From Blautia schinkii DSM 10518 (GTDB lineage: Bacteria; Bacillota; Clostridia; Lachnospirales; Lachnospiraceae): DNA of 64,000 nt. The notes under the pieces were generated by a model. That model was given only the letters and a program-made list of their open reading frames with translations. It had not been told where the DNA came from and did no database searches. The DNA is taken from positions 62,001 through 126,000 of the forward strand of contig JNKJ01000020.1 of the NCBI GenBank assembly GCA_000702025.1, given 5' to 3'. Each line of letters starts with the position of its first letter. Position 1 is the stretch's first letter. The translations under genes and the position numbers were made by a program. Shown here piece by piece: positions 18,154-27,495 of the stretch.

Positions 18154-19182
18154 ATGCAGGCAGTGAAAATTCCAAGAGAAAAGACAGTTGAGCTCCATGA
18201 GACGGCAGTTCCTGAGCCTGGGAAGGGCTGGGTGAGAATCAAGATGAAAGCATCTGCACTCTGCAGAAGCGATTTGTTCAGATATCACGGAGAAAAAGTT
18301 TTTGACGATACAGGGGACGAAAGCTATATCACGCCGGGACATGAACCCTGCGGTATCGTAGACAAGTTAGGGGAGAATGTAACAAAGGTAAAAAAGGGAG
18401 ACAGGGTTGCGGTTTATCTGGCACTGGGCTGTGGTGTATGTGAGCATTGTCTTTCGGGAAATACAGTGCTTTGTAGTTCTTTCCGATGTATAGGCTTTGC
18501 TCTTGACGGTGCACATGCGGATTATATGGTGGTTCCGCAGGAATGCTGTCTGCCGTTGCCTGATGGGATGGATTACATTACAGGCGCCTTATCCACAGAT
18601 GTGGGAGGCACATTATATACGGCATGTAAACGGATTGGCGTAAATGCGAATAAGACAGTAGCAATTTTTGGCGTGGGCCCGATGGGGATGGGCGGAGTTC
18701 TGATGGCAAAGGCCTTCGGCGCTTCGGTAATTGTATCAGATATAAACGAGGAAAGACTTGCCTTAGCCCAAAAGCTGGGTGCTGATTATGTGGTCAATTC
18801 CGTTGAAACAGATACCGTGCAGGAAATAAAGAGAATCACGGGAGGCAAGGGGGCTGATGCCTCGATTGTATGCTCCGGTGCCAATGCTGCATATAATGGA
18901 GCTCTTGACTGTACAAAGAAGGGTGGCAGCGTGGCCTGTATAGCCGAGACACATAATGTCACCATTGATCCCAGCAGACAGTTGATCAATAAGCGTTTAA
19001 ACGTTATGGGCTGTTGGTATTTCAATATTTGTGACTGGGAGGAATTGACGCATTTTATAATGACCAGGAAAATTCCGCTTAACAAGATATCGACCAAGAC
19101 CTATCGGTTGGAGCAGGCAGAGGAAGCCTTTTATAGATTTGACTCTGGTATGGAACAAAAGGTTGTTTTTGTCTGGGACTAA
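18154..19182 (+). CDS. Zinc-dependent alcohol dehydrogenase
   Basis: A 342-residue medium-chain dehydrogenase. Catalytic-zinc residues appear as LCRSDLFRYHG and PGHEPCGIV. The structural-zinc cysteines are in LGCGVCEHCLSGNTVLC, and the NAD-binding loop is GVGPMGMGG. ATG 18154 is preferred over GTG 18145 because GGAGGT (18141-18146) is spaced correctly for it. It closes the operon and ends at the 13-bp terminator at 19226. It probably oxidises the polyol or sugar made upstream. Confidence 0.85.
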   Translation: MQAVKIPREKTVELHETAVPEPGKGWVRIKMKASALCRSDLFRYHGEKVFDDTGDESYITPGHEPCGIVDKLGENVTKVKKGDRVAVYLALGCGVCEHCLSGNTVLCSSFRCIGFALDGAHADYMVVPQECCLPLPDGMDYITGALSTDVGGTLYTACKRIGVNANKTVAIFGVGPMGMGGVLMAKAFGASVIVSDINEERLALAQKLGADYVVNSVETDTVQEIKRITGGKGADASIVCSGANAAYNGALDCTKKGGSVACIAETHNVTIDPSRQLINKRLNVMGCWYFNICDWEELTHFIMTRKIPLNKISTKTYRLEQAEEAFYRFDSGMEQKVVFVWD

Positions 19183-19225
19183 TTCTTAGTCAATAGCATT
19201 ATTTCTATGTAAACACTATTTTAAG

Positions 19226-19262
19226 GCAGAATTGCTGTATAAGTTTCTGACAGCAATTCTGC
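19226..19262 (+). terminator. Terminator after the dehydrogenase operon
   Basis: Perfect 13-bp stem GCAGAATTGCTGT/ACAGCAATTCTGC with an 11-nt loop, followed by TATAGTTTT. Confidence 0.75.
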
Positions 19263-19343
19263 TATAGTTTTAGGAATAGTTCACAAAAAATCCCCGTCAT
19301 TTCAGTTGAAAATCCCGAAAAACATTTTTTACCAGCAAATCCG

Positions 19344-19371
19344 TTGACTTCCATCTCTTAAGTGCTATAAT
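19344..19371 (+). promoter_or_regulatory. Promoter of the rbs operon
   Basis: TTGACT (19344-19349), 16-nt spacer, TATAAT (19366-19371). The RbsR operator begins 9 nt downstream. Confidence 0.7.
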
Positions 19372-19379
19372 GAGGACAA

Positions 19380-19397
19380 CTTGAAACGGGTTTCAAG
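19380..19397. promoter_or_regulatory. RbsR operator
   Basis: CTTGAAACGGGTTTCAAG is an 18-bp LacI-type palindrome, imperfect only at the two central bases, overlapping the likely transcription start of rbsR. Confidence 0.75.
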
Positions 19398-19472
19398 AGG
19401 TGCATGAGGGCAAAAGGTGTCATAAGAGCGACAAAGAGTAAAAGCAGAAAAAAGTGAAAAGAGGTGTTTTCT

Positions 19473-20456
19473 ATGGCAAGTATCAGAGACGTAGCCAGGC
19501 TTGCGGGCGTATCTCCGGCAACCGTATCCAGAGTAATGAATGGGACAGCGAATGTGGACGCGGAAAAAACGCGGAAGGTTTTGCATGCCATAGAAGAAAC
19601 CGGTTTCAAACCCAATGAAGTGGCCCGGGCATTATACAAAAAATCATCAAAAATCATTGGGGTAATTGCACCGGATATTGATAATCCTTATTTCACAGAG
19701 CTGGCAAAGGCAATCGAGGGAGAGACTTACAAGCAGGGCTATCGGATGACGCTTTGCTATTCCGAGAATAATCTTGAGAAGGAGCGGGAAAGTATCCGCA
19801 TGCTTTCCAGGATGAACGCGGACGGAATCATCCTTATGACAAATAACGAAGAGATTGAGGAAGAGGTGGAACGCTGCGGGATTCCGGTGGTGGTTGTGGA
19901 CAGACGTATCCATTCTGATAAGGAGCTGGCCTATGTGGAGGCGGAGCATTACGAAGGCGGAAGGATAGCTGCCGGGCACCTCATCCAATGTGGCTGCCGC
20001 AACATTGTGAATATCTGCGGACCGCAGAAGTATTCCAGTGCGCGGGACCGCTATCAGGGTTACCTGGATGTATGCCGGCATTACCAGCGGGAGGTTCAAT
20101 GCATGGAATGCGAGTACAGTTTTGAGGAAGGACTTATCGTGGCAGAGCAGCTCCTGAAGAAATATCCCGGCGTGGACGGAATCATTGCCTGTAACGATGT
20201 TGTGGCGATTTCGGTATACAAGGTGCTTCTGCGCCATGGCTACAAAATCCCCGAGGACATCCAGCTCATTGGCTTTGACAATGTGGCGCTTGGAAGGCTG
20301 ATGACCCCAGAGCTCACCACAGTGGAGCAGCCCATCGTCAATATGGGAAAAACCTCCGTCCGGCTCATCATCGACCATGCAAAAGGCCGTCCGGTGCAGC
20401 ACGAAAACAGATTTCCGGTCACACTCATCCGCAGAGAAACCACGGTTTTAAAGTAA
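19473..20456 (+). CDS. rbsR: Ribose operon repressor RbsR (LacI family)
   Basis: A 327-residue LacI repressor. The helix-turn-helix is SIRDVARLAGVSPATVSRVM (residues 3-22), the hinge is PNEVARALYKKSS, and the sensor domain contains IIGVIAPDIDNPYFTELAKA, DGIIACND and IQLIGFDNVALG. ATG 19473 is chosen over GTG 19464, since GAGGTG lies 6 nt upstream. It is the first gene of rbsR-K-D-A-C-B, with a palindromic operator upstream, so it is likely a self-regulating ribose-responsive repressor. Confidence 0.88.
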   Translation: MASIRDVARLAGVSPATVSRVMNGTANVDAEKTRKVLHAIEETGFKPNEVARALYKKSSKIIGVIAPDIDNPYFTELAKAIEGETYKQGYRMTLCYSENNLEKERESIRMLSRMNADGIILMTNNEEIEEEVERCGIPVVVVDRRIHSDKELAYVEAEHYEGGRIAAGHLIQCGCRNIVNICGPQKYSSARDRYQGYLDVCRHYQREVQCMECEYSFEEGLIVAEQLLKKYPGVDGIIACNDVVAISVYKVLLRHGYKIPEDIQLIGFDNVALGRLMTPELTTVEQPIVNMGKTSVRLIIDHAKGRPVQHENRFPVTLIRRETTVLK

Positions 20457-20476
20457 AAGAAGGAAAGGCGGTAACT

Positions 20477-21370
20477 ATGAAAATTTCAGTAGTAGGCAGC
20501 ATCAATATGGATCAGACCGTTACGGCTGAGCGGATTCCCCTAAAGGGCGAAACTCTTTCCGGCGGAAACCTCACCTACATTCCGGGAGGAAAGGGCGCGA
20601 ACCAGGCAGTAGCCATGGCGCGGCTTGGCGCGGACGTGGAAATGTTCGGCTGTGTGGGAAAGGATGAGCATGGAACAAAGCTCATAGAAAACCTCACAAA
20701 CGCAGGCGTAAAGACCGGACATATCCGCAGAATCCCCGGAGTACCCACAGGGCTTGCCCTGATCACCGTAGGAGAGAATGACAATACCATTATCGTAGTG
20801 GCTGGGGCCAACGATCAGGTGGACCGCAGCTATGTGGACAGCGTAAAAGAAGAACTTCTCCGTTCTGATTTTGTGGTTCTTCAGCACGAGATTCCGGCAG
20901 ACACCATTGAATATGTAATCGAACTCTGCTCACAGAATGGCATTAAGGTAGTGCTCAATCCAGGACCGGCCCGTCCGGTGAAGCCTGAGATACTTTCCAA
21001 GGTTACCTATCTTACACCAAACGAGCACGAGGCGAAAATCCTTTTCGGCGCCGATACTGACACTGAAGAGCTTCTTAAGAAATACCCCGAGAAGCTGGTC
21101 ATTACCCTTGGTTCCAAAGGCGTTGCCGCAGGCTTACAGGACGGTTCCATTTTCCGTGTCCCCGTACGTCCTGCAAAGGTAGCGGATACCACAGGCGCAG
21201 GCGATACCCTGAACGGTGCATTCTGCGTGAAGCTGGCAGAAGGCGCAGATATCAGAGAGGCACTTCATTTTGCAAATACCGCGGCAAGTCTTTCCACAGA
21301 GAAATTCGGCGCACAGACGGGCATGCCCACCAGAGAAGAAGTAGAAAAAGCGCTTGGGGGTAAGAACTGA
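20477..21370 (+). CDS. rbsK: Ribokinase
   Basis: A 297-residue PfkB-family kinase that converts D-ribose to ribose-5-phosphate in the cytoplasm. The signatures are PGGKGANQAVAMARLG (first PfkB motif) and DTTGAGDTLNGAF, with catalytic Asp243. Its stop codon overlaps the rbsD start (TGATG), showing co-translation with the ribose pyranase. Confidence 0.95.
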   Translation: MKISVVGSINMDQTVTAERIPLKGETLSGGNLTYIPGGKGANQAVAMARLGADVEMFGCVGKDEHGTKLIENLTNAGVKTGHIRRIPGVPTGLALITVGENDNTIIVVAGANDQVDRSYVDSVKEELLRSDFVVLQHEIPADTIEYVIELCSQNGIKVVLNPGPARPVKPEILSKVTYLTPNEHEAKILFGADTDTEELLKKYPEKLVITLGSKGVAAGLQDGSIFRVPVRPAKVADTTGAGDTLNGAFCVKLAEGADIREALHFANTAASLSTEKFGAQTGMPTREEVEKALGGKN

Positions 21371-21792
21371 TGAAACGAAACGGTATTTTAAACAGCCACA
21401 TCTCCAGAGTATTGTCCTATATGGGACATACCGATACAATTGCCATCGGAGACTGCGGGCTTCCCATTCCGGAAACAACAGAGAGGATCGATCTCGCTCT
21501 GGAATTTGGGAAACCTTCTTTTTTGGATGTCTTGAAAGCGGTTTCAAAGGATATGAAAATGGAGAAAGTCGTGCTGGCAGAGGAAATACAAACCCAAAAT
21601 CCAGACATACTAAGAGAAATTGAGAAACTGTTTCAGGAAATACAAGAAAACACAGGACAGAAGATCGAGACAGAATTTGTACCTCATACAGAACTGAAAG
21701 AGCGAACCAGGACGTGCAGGGCAGTCATCCGCACCGGGGAGATCACTCCCTATGCCAATATTGTCCTCCAGTCAGGCTGCATTTTCGGATAA
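21370..21792 (+). CDS. rbsD: D-ribose pyranase
   Basis: A 140-residue RbsD that interconverts beta-pyranose and furanose ribose, the form used by ribokinase. Family features are the N-terminal RNGILNSHISRVLSYMGHTD with the catalytic histidine, the IGDCGLPIP loop and the C-terminal TGEITPYANIVLQSGC. The start overlaps the rbsK stop by one base. Confidence 0.95.
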   Translation: MKRNGILNSHISRVLSYMGHTDTIAIGDCGLPIPETTERIDLALEFGKPSFLDVLKAVSKDMKMEKVVLAEEIQTQNPDILREIEKLFQEIQENTGQKIETEFVPHTELKERTRTCRAVIRTGEITPYANIVLQSGCIFG

Positions 21793-21814
21793 AAGAATTT
21801 AAGGAGGAAGAAAC

Positions 21815-23299
21815 ATGCGAATTGAGATGCGCGGGATTGACAAATCCTTCGGCTCCAATCAGGTGTTGAAGCAGGCCGGCTTCACCTTGGAGGACGGGGA
21901 AGTTCACGCACTGATGGGCGAGAACGGCGCGGGAAAATCCACCCTGATGAAAATCCTCACAGGTGTTTACACCAAGGATGCGGGAACCGTTCTTGTGGAC
22001 GGTCAGGAAGTGAATTACAAAAACCCGCAGGAGGCAGAAAAGGCCGGAATTGTGTTTATTTATCAGGAGCTGAACGTCATGTTCGACCTGACTGTGGAGG
22101 AAAATCTTTTCATGGGAAAAGAAATCCACGGAAAATTTGGCATGTGTGACCGCAGAGCCATGCAGAAAAAAGCAAAAGAAGCGCTCAACATGCTGGGGGT
22201 AAACATTTCTCCCAAGGCAGTGATGTCCGACCTCTCCGTAGGCCAGCAGCAGATGGTGGAAATCTGCAAGGCACTCATGGCTGACGCGAAAGTCATCATC
22301 ATGGACGAGCCCACCGCGGCCCTCACCCAAAGCGAGACAACCGCACTTTTTAAGGTAATTGAGTCCCTTCGGAAAAAGGGCGTTTCCATGGTTTACATTT
22401 CTCACAGAATGGAAGAAATCTTTGAACTGTGCGACCGTATCACCGTATTGCGCGACGGCTCCTACATCGGGGTAAAAAATATCCCGGAGACAAACATGAA
22501 TGAAATCGTCAAAATGATGATCGGCCGTGAGATTGGCGAACGCTATCCTGCCAGAACCACAAAGCCGGGCAAAGAGGTACTCCGCGTGAAAGGCCTCACC
22601 AAGAAAGGCGTATTTCACGACGTGGATTTCTCCGTGCGCGCGGGGGAGGTATTGGGCGTTTCCGGTCTGATGGGCGCCGGAAGGACAGAAATCATGCAGT
22701 CTATCTTCGGCAATCTTCCCTATGAGAGCGGAACGATCACAATCGAAGGCAAGGAAGTCCAGATAAAAAATCCCCAGGATGCCATTGCCCTGGGAATCGG
22801 TTTTATCACCGAGGACCGTAAAACAGAGGGCCTCATGCTGGAGAAAAGCATCCAGGAAAACGTCTCCCTCTGCAACCTGGGCCGTATTTCCACATCCTCG
22901 GTCATCTCCTCGTCCTCTGAGAACGAGCTGGTGTCAAAAGCAATCAAAGACCTTCACATCAAATGCTTTGGCCCTGACCATGAATGCAACAACTTAAGCG
23001 GCGGCAACCAGCAGAAGGTCGTGCTTGCCAAATGGATTCTCACAAATCCGAAAATCCTGATTCTCGACGAACCGACCAGAGGCGTGGATATCGGAGCAAA
23101 GAAAGAGATTTACAGTATCATCAATGAGCTGGCAGCCAACGGAGTTGCCGTGATCATGGTATCCTCCGAGCTTCCGGAGGTCCTGGGAATGAGTGATGAG
23201 ATCATGGTCATCCGGGAAGGCGAGGTCCGGGGAATCATTTCCCATGAGGAAGCAAATCAGGAAAAAGTAATGACATTAGCCACGGGAGGTACAATCTAA
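21815..23299 (+). CDS. rbsA: Ribose ABC transporter ATPase
   Basis: A 494-residue double ATPase. It has GENGAGKST near residue 36, VGQQQMVEICKALM, IIMDEPTAALTQSE, then GLMGAGRTE, LSGGNQQKVVLAKW and ILDEPTRGVDIGAKKE. It powers ribose import with RbsC and RbsB. The last base of its TAA stop is the first base of the rbsC ATG. Confidence 0.95.
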   Translation: MRIEMRGIDKSFGSNQVLKQAGFTLEDGEVHALMGENGAGKSTLMKILTGVYTKDAGTVLVDGQEVNYKNPQEAEKAGIVFIYQELNVMFDLTVEENLFMGKEIHGKFGMCDRRAMQKKAKEALNMLGVNISPKAVMSDLSVGQQQMVEICKALMADAKVIIMDEPTAALTQSETTALFKVIESLRKKGVSMVYISHRMEEIFELCDRITVLRDGSYIGVKNIPETNMNEIVKMMIGREIGERYPARTTKPGKEVLRVKGLTKKGVFHDVDFSVRAGEVLGVSGLMGAGRTEIMQSIFGNLPYESGTITIEGKEVQIKNPQDAIALGIGFITEDRKTEGLMLEKSIQENVSLCNLGRISTSSVISSSSENELVSKAIKDLHIKCFGPDHECNNLSGGNQQKVVLAKWILTNPKILILDEPTRGVDIGAKKEIYSIINELAANGVAVIMVSSELPEVLGMSDEIMVIREGEVRGIISHEEANQEKVMTLATGGTI

Positions 23300-24240
23300 T
23301 GGAAAATAAGAAAAAAAGCACAGCCGAATATATTCAGGAATACGGCGCACTGATCGCACTCATCGTGCTGGTGGTGGGAATCGGCATCGCAAGCCCGGAA
23401 TTCCGCACCTGGAGTAACTTTTTATCACTGCTTCGCCAGTCATCCATCAATGGATTTATCGCCTTTGGTATGACCTGCGTAATCCTTACAGACGCGATTG
23501 ACCTCTCCGTAGGCTCAGTGCTTGCACTTTCCACCGCACTCTGCGCGGGAATGATTTCAAGCGGCGTGCCCGTAGTTCCGGCCATGATACTGGCTCTGCT
23601 CATCGGCGCAGGCCTTGGCGTGATCAGCGGTCTTCTGGTGACAAAGGGACGTCTGCAGGCATTTATCGCTACTCTGATCACCATGACCGTATACCGCGGC
23701 CTGACCATGATTTTCATGGATGGAAAACCAATCTCCAACCTGGGCGACAGCTTTGCCCTGAAGCTTGTGGGAAAAGGAAACATCTTCCGCATCCCGATTC
23801 CGGTCATCCTCTTTGCCCTGGTGTTCGCAGCCTTTTTCTTTATGCTTACGAAAACCACCTTCGGCAGAAGAATCTACGCAACCGGAAGCAACAGCAAATG
23901 TGCCAAGCTGGTGGGCGTAAACATTGACCGCACAAAGATTATTGTTTACGGACTTTCCGGCTTAATGTCCGCACTTTCCGGTTTGATCCTGCTCTCCAGA
24001 CTGAGTTCCGCCCAGCCAACACTGGGGCAGGGCTACGAGCTGGATGCCATCGCAGCAGTTGCCCTCGGCGGCACCAGCATGAGCGGCGGCCGCGGAAAAA
24101 TCCAGGGAACACTCATCGGTGTGCTGATTATCGCTGTATTGAACAATGGTCTGAACATTCTGGGCGTATCATCCTATTATCAGGATGTTGTCAAAGGTCT
24201 TGTTATTCTGGTTGCTGTGCTCTCCGACAGAAAGCGCTGA
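23299..24240 (+). CDS. rbsC: Ribose ABC transporter permease
   Basis: A 313-residue permease with about eight or more membrane segments. Family motifs are TDAIDLSVGSVLALS, FGRRIYATGSN and AVALGGTSMSGGRGK. The gene overlaps rbsA by one base. It is separated from rbsB by about 390 bp holding a tandem-repeat block, unlike the tight spacing of the rest of the operon. Confidence 0.95.
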   Translation: MENKKKSTAEYIQEYGALIALIVLVVGIGIASPEFRTWSNFLSLLRQSSINGFIAFGMTCVILTDAIDLSVGSVLALSTALCAGMISSGVPVVPAMILALLIGAGLGVISGLLVTKGRLQAFIATLITMTVYRGLTMIFMDGKPISNLGDSFALKLVGKGNIFRIPIPVILFALVFAAFFFMLTKTTFGRRIYATGSNSKCAKLVGVNIDRTKIIVYGLSGLMSALSGLILLSRLSSAQPTLGQGYELDAIAAVALGGTSMSGGRGKIQGTLIGVLIIAVLNNGLNILGVSSYYQDVVKGLVILVAVLSDRKR

Positions 24241-24300
24241 TGACTGGAGAGTAAGAGCCGGATGCATGGACGTCGAAAATATAGGTAGTAAAGCTATAGA

Positions 24301-24470
24301 GATTGAAGCGATAGGTATTGAAGTTATAGACTAGAGATTGAAGCTATAGATATTGAAGTTATAGACTAGACATTGAAGCGATAGGTATTGAAGTTATGGA
24401 CTAGAGATTGAAGCTATAGATATTGAAGTTATAGACTAGACATTGAAGCTATAGACATTGTAGCTATAGT
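24301..24470 (+). repeat. 35-bp tandem repeats between rbsC and rbsB
   Basis: Four consecutive 35-bp units (24301-24335, 24336-24370, 24371-24405, 24406-24440) have a few substitutions that alternate between odd and even copies. Decaying half-units continue to about 24,480. Each unit is built of two related halves around ATTGAAGCTATAG and ATTGAAGTTATAG. There are no unique spacers. The block makes up most of the 390-bp gap; the rest holds only the hairpin AGGTCATA/TATGACCT and the rbsB ribosome site. Confidence 0.9.
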
Positions 24471-24628
24471 CATCGAAGCTTTAGGTACTGATGATATAAG
24501 TTTCTAAGCTATATGCGATTGAGGTATAAGCAGATAATATAGGAACAGAGGTCATAGTCATATGACCTGACACAGCTTGTATGTGCGGGCAAAAGGATAT
24601 GTCTGCATGAAAAAGGAGGAAATTCAAA

Positions 24629-25576
24629 ATGAAAATAAAAAAGATTGCGGCCCTGGCGGCAGCCTGTACATTGCTGGTATCCATGTCCGGCTGTCAGGTA
24701 ATCACCATTGACGGCGAAGGCGCACCGGGAGAGGTTGGAGAAAACGGCGTTGTGGGCAACGGTTCCATCGGTCTTTCCGTGTCAACTCTGAACAATCCGT
24801 TTTTTGTAAGCCTGGCTGATGGTGCCAAGGCTGAGGCAAAGGAAAAAGACGTAGAGCTTATCACTGTGGACGCAGGCGATGACGCTGCCAAACAGACAAA
24901 TGATGTGGAGGACCTTGTTTCCAAAAACGTGTCTGTGCTTATTGTCAACCCGGTAGATTCCGATGCTGTGGCACCCGCTGTCAAGGACGCGCTGGCAAAG
25001 GGTATCAAGGTAATCTCCGTGGACCGTGTGGTAAACGGCGTGGAGGTTGACTGTCAGATTGCATCCGACAACGTTGCCGGTGCGAAAATGGCAACAGAAT
25101 ATCTGGTAGAGGTGATCGGCGAGGGCGCTGAGGTGGCAGAGCTTCAGGGAACCACAGGTGCGTCCGCTACGATTGACCGTGGCGAAGGTTTCCACCAGGT
25201 TGCAGACGAAAAGCTTAAAGTCACAGGCAGCCAGTCAGCAGATTTTAACCGTGCGACAGGTATGACCGTTATGGAGAACCTGCTCCAGGCAAACAGCTCC
25301 ATCAAGGGGGTATTTGCGCACAATGATGAGATGGCTCTTGGTGCGATTGAGGCGATTGCTTCCACCGGGAAGGATATTAAGGTGGTAGGTTTTGATTCTA
25401 CGGATGATGCCGTGGCGGCAGTTAAGTCCGGCAAGATGCTGGCAACCGTAGCCCAGCAGCCGGACCAGATGGGAAAGACTGCGGTTGATACGGCAATTAC
25501 CTTGGCTGCAGGCGAGACTGTGGAGAAGTCGATTCCGGTTGAGGTAAAACTGGTGACGAAGGATAATGCGGAATAA
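24629..25576 (+). CDS. rbsB: Ribose ABC transporter substrate-binding lipoprotein
   Basis: A 315-residue lipoprotein with the lipobox SMSGC at about residues 18-22, so it is anchored on the outer face of the cell membrane. The mature RbsB fold begins GLSVSTLNNPFFVSLADGAK and includes VDAGDDAAKQTNDVEDL, the ligand-contacting NPVDSDAV, ISVDRVVNG and VVGFDSTDDAV segments. The start follows AAAAGGAGG. It is the last gene of the rbs operon and may be translated from a processed or separate transcript beginning in the repeat-bearing gap. Confidence 0.92.
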   Translation: MKIKKIAALAAACTLLVSMSGCQVITIDGEGAPGEVGENGVVGNGSIGLSVSTLNNPFFVSLADGAKAEAKEKDVELITVDAGDDAAKQTNDVEDLVSKNVSVLIVNPVDSDAVAPAVKDALAKGIKVISVDRVVNGVEVDCQIASDNVAGAKMATEYLVEVIGEGAEVAELQGTTGASATIDRGEGFHQVADEKLKVTGSQSADFNRATGMTVMENLLQANSSIKGVFAHNDEMALGAIEAIASTGKDIKVVGFDSTDDAVAAVKSGKMLATVAQQPDQMGKTAVDTAITLAAGETVEKSIPVEVKLVTKDNAE

Positions 25577-25620
25577 GATGAAATAAGAGTTAGCGATTTT
25601 TATGATTAGTGGTTATGCGA

Positions 25621-25643
25621 GGGCTGTCCGGAAAGGGCAGCCC
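25621..25643 (+). terminator. Terminator after rbsB
   Basis: 9-bp stem GGGCTGTCC/GGGCAGCCC (one G-U) with a GGAAA loop. The tail is TATTATAA rather than a strong T-run. Confidence 0.6.
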
Positions 25644-25687
25644 TATTATAATGCGATTATGATGAAGAAGCCGGAAAGGTGTTGAAC

Positions 25688-25901
25688 GGCCGGGCAGATG
25701 GGATTCGGTGTGGGACGCAGGGAGTGTCCGTGTCAAGCGGATGCTCGCTTCCCTTCAACTAATTGCCAACTGCGACTAAGCCGCTCACGAAGAGCGTTCG
25801 CGTCTAAGTCTCCGTAGGCAATGGATTTTCAGGCCGCTTCCGCAAAATCCGCTTGACACGGACACTCCCTGCGCCCCACACCGAATCCCATCCGCCCGGC
25901 C
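25688..25901. repeat. 214-bp near-perfect palindrome
   Basis: The arms 25688-25742 and 25847-25901 are 55 bp each and complementary except at two positions. The 104-bp middle has a further inner pairing (ATTGCC 25762 with GGCAAT 25817) and a small CGCTC/GAGCG hairpin. No reading frame fills it. It could be a dispersed non-autonomous element or a large folded RNA. It marks the edge between the rbs operon and mobile DNA. The 25902-26078 stretch that follows holds no recognised gene. Confidence 0.85.
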
Positions 25902-26078
25902 TTCCTCTACGTTTTCGTTCTACCTGCAAGGTTTGTGCATTATATGGGGACGGGAATGCAGGGGCTGTTCCTATTTGAGGGGCAGACGAGATGGTCTGGC
26001 AAAAAAAGAGGGGCCCCACTTTAGGCACACACCCACAAGGAAGTAAAGTAATATTTGCAGGGCGGCATAGTCGAAAGG

Positions 26079-27332
26079 CTATGCCGTTCTGCTTTTTCTT
26101 TGCCGTTCAATGGTTTGTGCGTCCTCGTCCTGTTCCAACTCCCCGATGAAGTTCCAAACGAGTTGGATTTTCTGTCGGCGGCGTCCGCTGGACTTGTCGG
26201 GGGCGTGGACGATTATCTTTTTCACAAACTCATTAACGATAGTGGGCGTCAGCTCCTTGATACCTACATATTTGCGGATAATGGCGGCGAAGCTGTCAAA
26301 ATCGGCTCTGTCCTGCTCGTAGGCGTCAACGGCGCTTTGCTCCGTATTGACAAACTCTGTCAGTTCCTTTTGCTCCGCTTCATATTCGGCGGACAGCTTC
26401 AAAAACCGTTCATTGGAAATCGCGCCCGTTATGTCGTCCTCATAGATACGTTTGAAAATACGGTCAAGTTCGGCGACACGCTTCTTTGCCTGTTCCAACT
26501 CTTTTTTGCGCCGCTTTACTGCCTTTTCCATTTCCTCAAAACGCTGCTTCTGTACCACCATGCGGAAATCGTCGGCGTTGTCTATGAACATCGCCGTTAC
26601 AGCGAATATCCGGCGCAGCACAAACAGCTTTAGCGTTTCTTCCCGTATGTAGTGCATGGTACAGTCGCCCGTGTTGCTCTTGTACCTTGCACAGCGGTAA
26701 CAATCCTGTTCAGGGGTCATGTTCTTTCCCGTTGCAAAATGCAACTTGCTTCCACAGTCGGCGCAGTACAGCAGCCCGGAGAATAGCCCTTGCCGTTCCG
26801 CTTGCTTGGCGGGGCGGCGTTTGTTTTCTCTCAATTCCTGCACACGCTCAAACACCTTTTCACCAATGATGGCAGGTTGCGTATTGGGAAATATCCGCAT
26901 ATTTTCGGGCGCGTTGTTCAGCCGCTTTTTCAGCTTATGGGATTTGGAATAGGTCTTGAAGTTCACCGTACACCCCGTATATTCGGGACGTTCCAAAATC
27001 CCCGCGACGGATTTGTAATCCCACCGATAGGGGTTGTCCGGCATCGGTTTTCCGTCGCGCTTTGCATAGTGCGCCTTAACGGTCAAAATCTTGTCAGCGG
27101 TCAGGAGCTTTGCAATCTGCATAGGTCCTTTCCCGTCCACACACAGCGCGAAAATCCGTTTGACAACTGCGGCGGCTTCCTCGTCCACTATCCACCGTTT
27201 CTTGTCCTCTGGGTCTTTTTTGTACCCATAGGGCGGATTGGTACAAAGGTGTTCTCCCGAATTGCCCTTTGCCCTCATAACGGCGCGGATTTTTTTGCTC
27301 GTATCGCGTGCATAAAAATCATTGAACAGAGG
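26079..27332 (-). pseudogene. Large serine recombinase, 5'-truncated
   Basis: About 416 residues of a TnpX/TndX-type recombinase remain: LFNDFYARDTSKKIRAV leading into the recombinase domain, the zinc ribbon CADCGSKLHF...CYRCARYKS and a coiled-coil tail (KRRKKELEQAKKRVAELD). The catalytic serine domain (about 130 residues) is absent. The frame meets a stop at 27,333, just before the conserved LFND segment, so homology ends abruptly at about 27,330. An internal ATG at 27,278 would give a 399-residue protein without catalysis. The gene points away from the ICE, so it is either the remnant of an older element or the broken recombinase of this one. Confidence 0.85.
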
Positions 27333-27467
27333 TTATTCGGGAAAGGGAAAGACAAACAAGCAGAAATCCAGTATTCATGCGGGTTTGTGGCGGGATGGCT
27401 CCCCAAAAGCTGAACACCAATAAGACAAGCAGCAATACAATCGCATATCGTTTCTCAGGGAGAATGT

Positions 27468-27495
27468 TGATTTACGTCACATTCTCCCTTTTTTT
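27468..27495 (+). terminator. Terminator just upstream of parA
   Basis: 9-bp stem GGGAGAATG/CATTCTCCC followed by seven T residues. It ends only 26 nt before the parA start, so any parA transcript from further upstream must read through it, suggesting attenuation. Confidence 0.75.

Noticed and set aside
24301..24470. CRISPR array
   Set aside because: The repeats are contiguous with no unique spacers, and no cas genes are present.
25688..25901. Simple rho-independent terminator
   Set aside because: The arms are 55 bp with a 104-bp loop and no T-run, and a separate terminator already follows rbsB at 25621.
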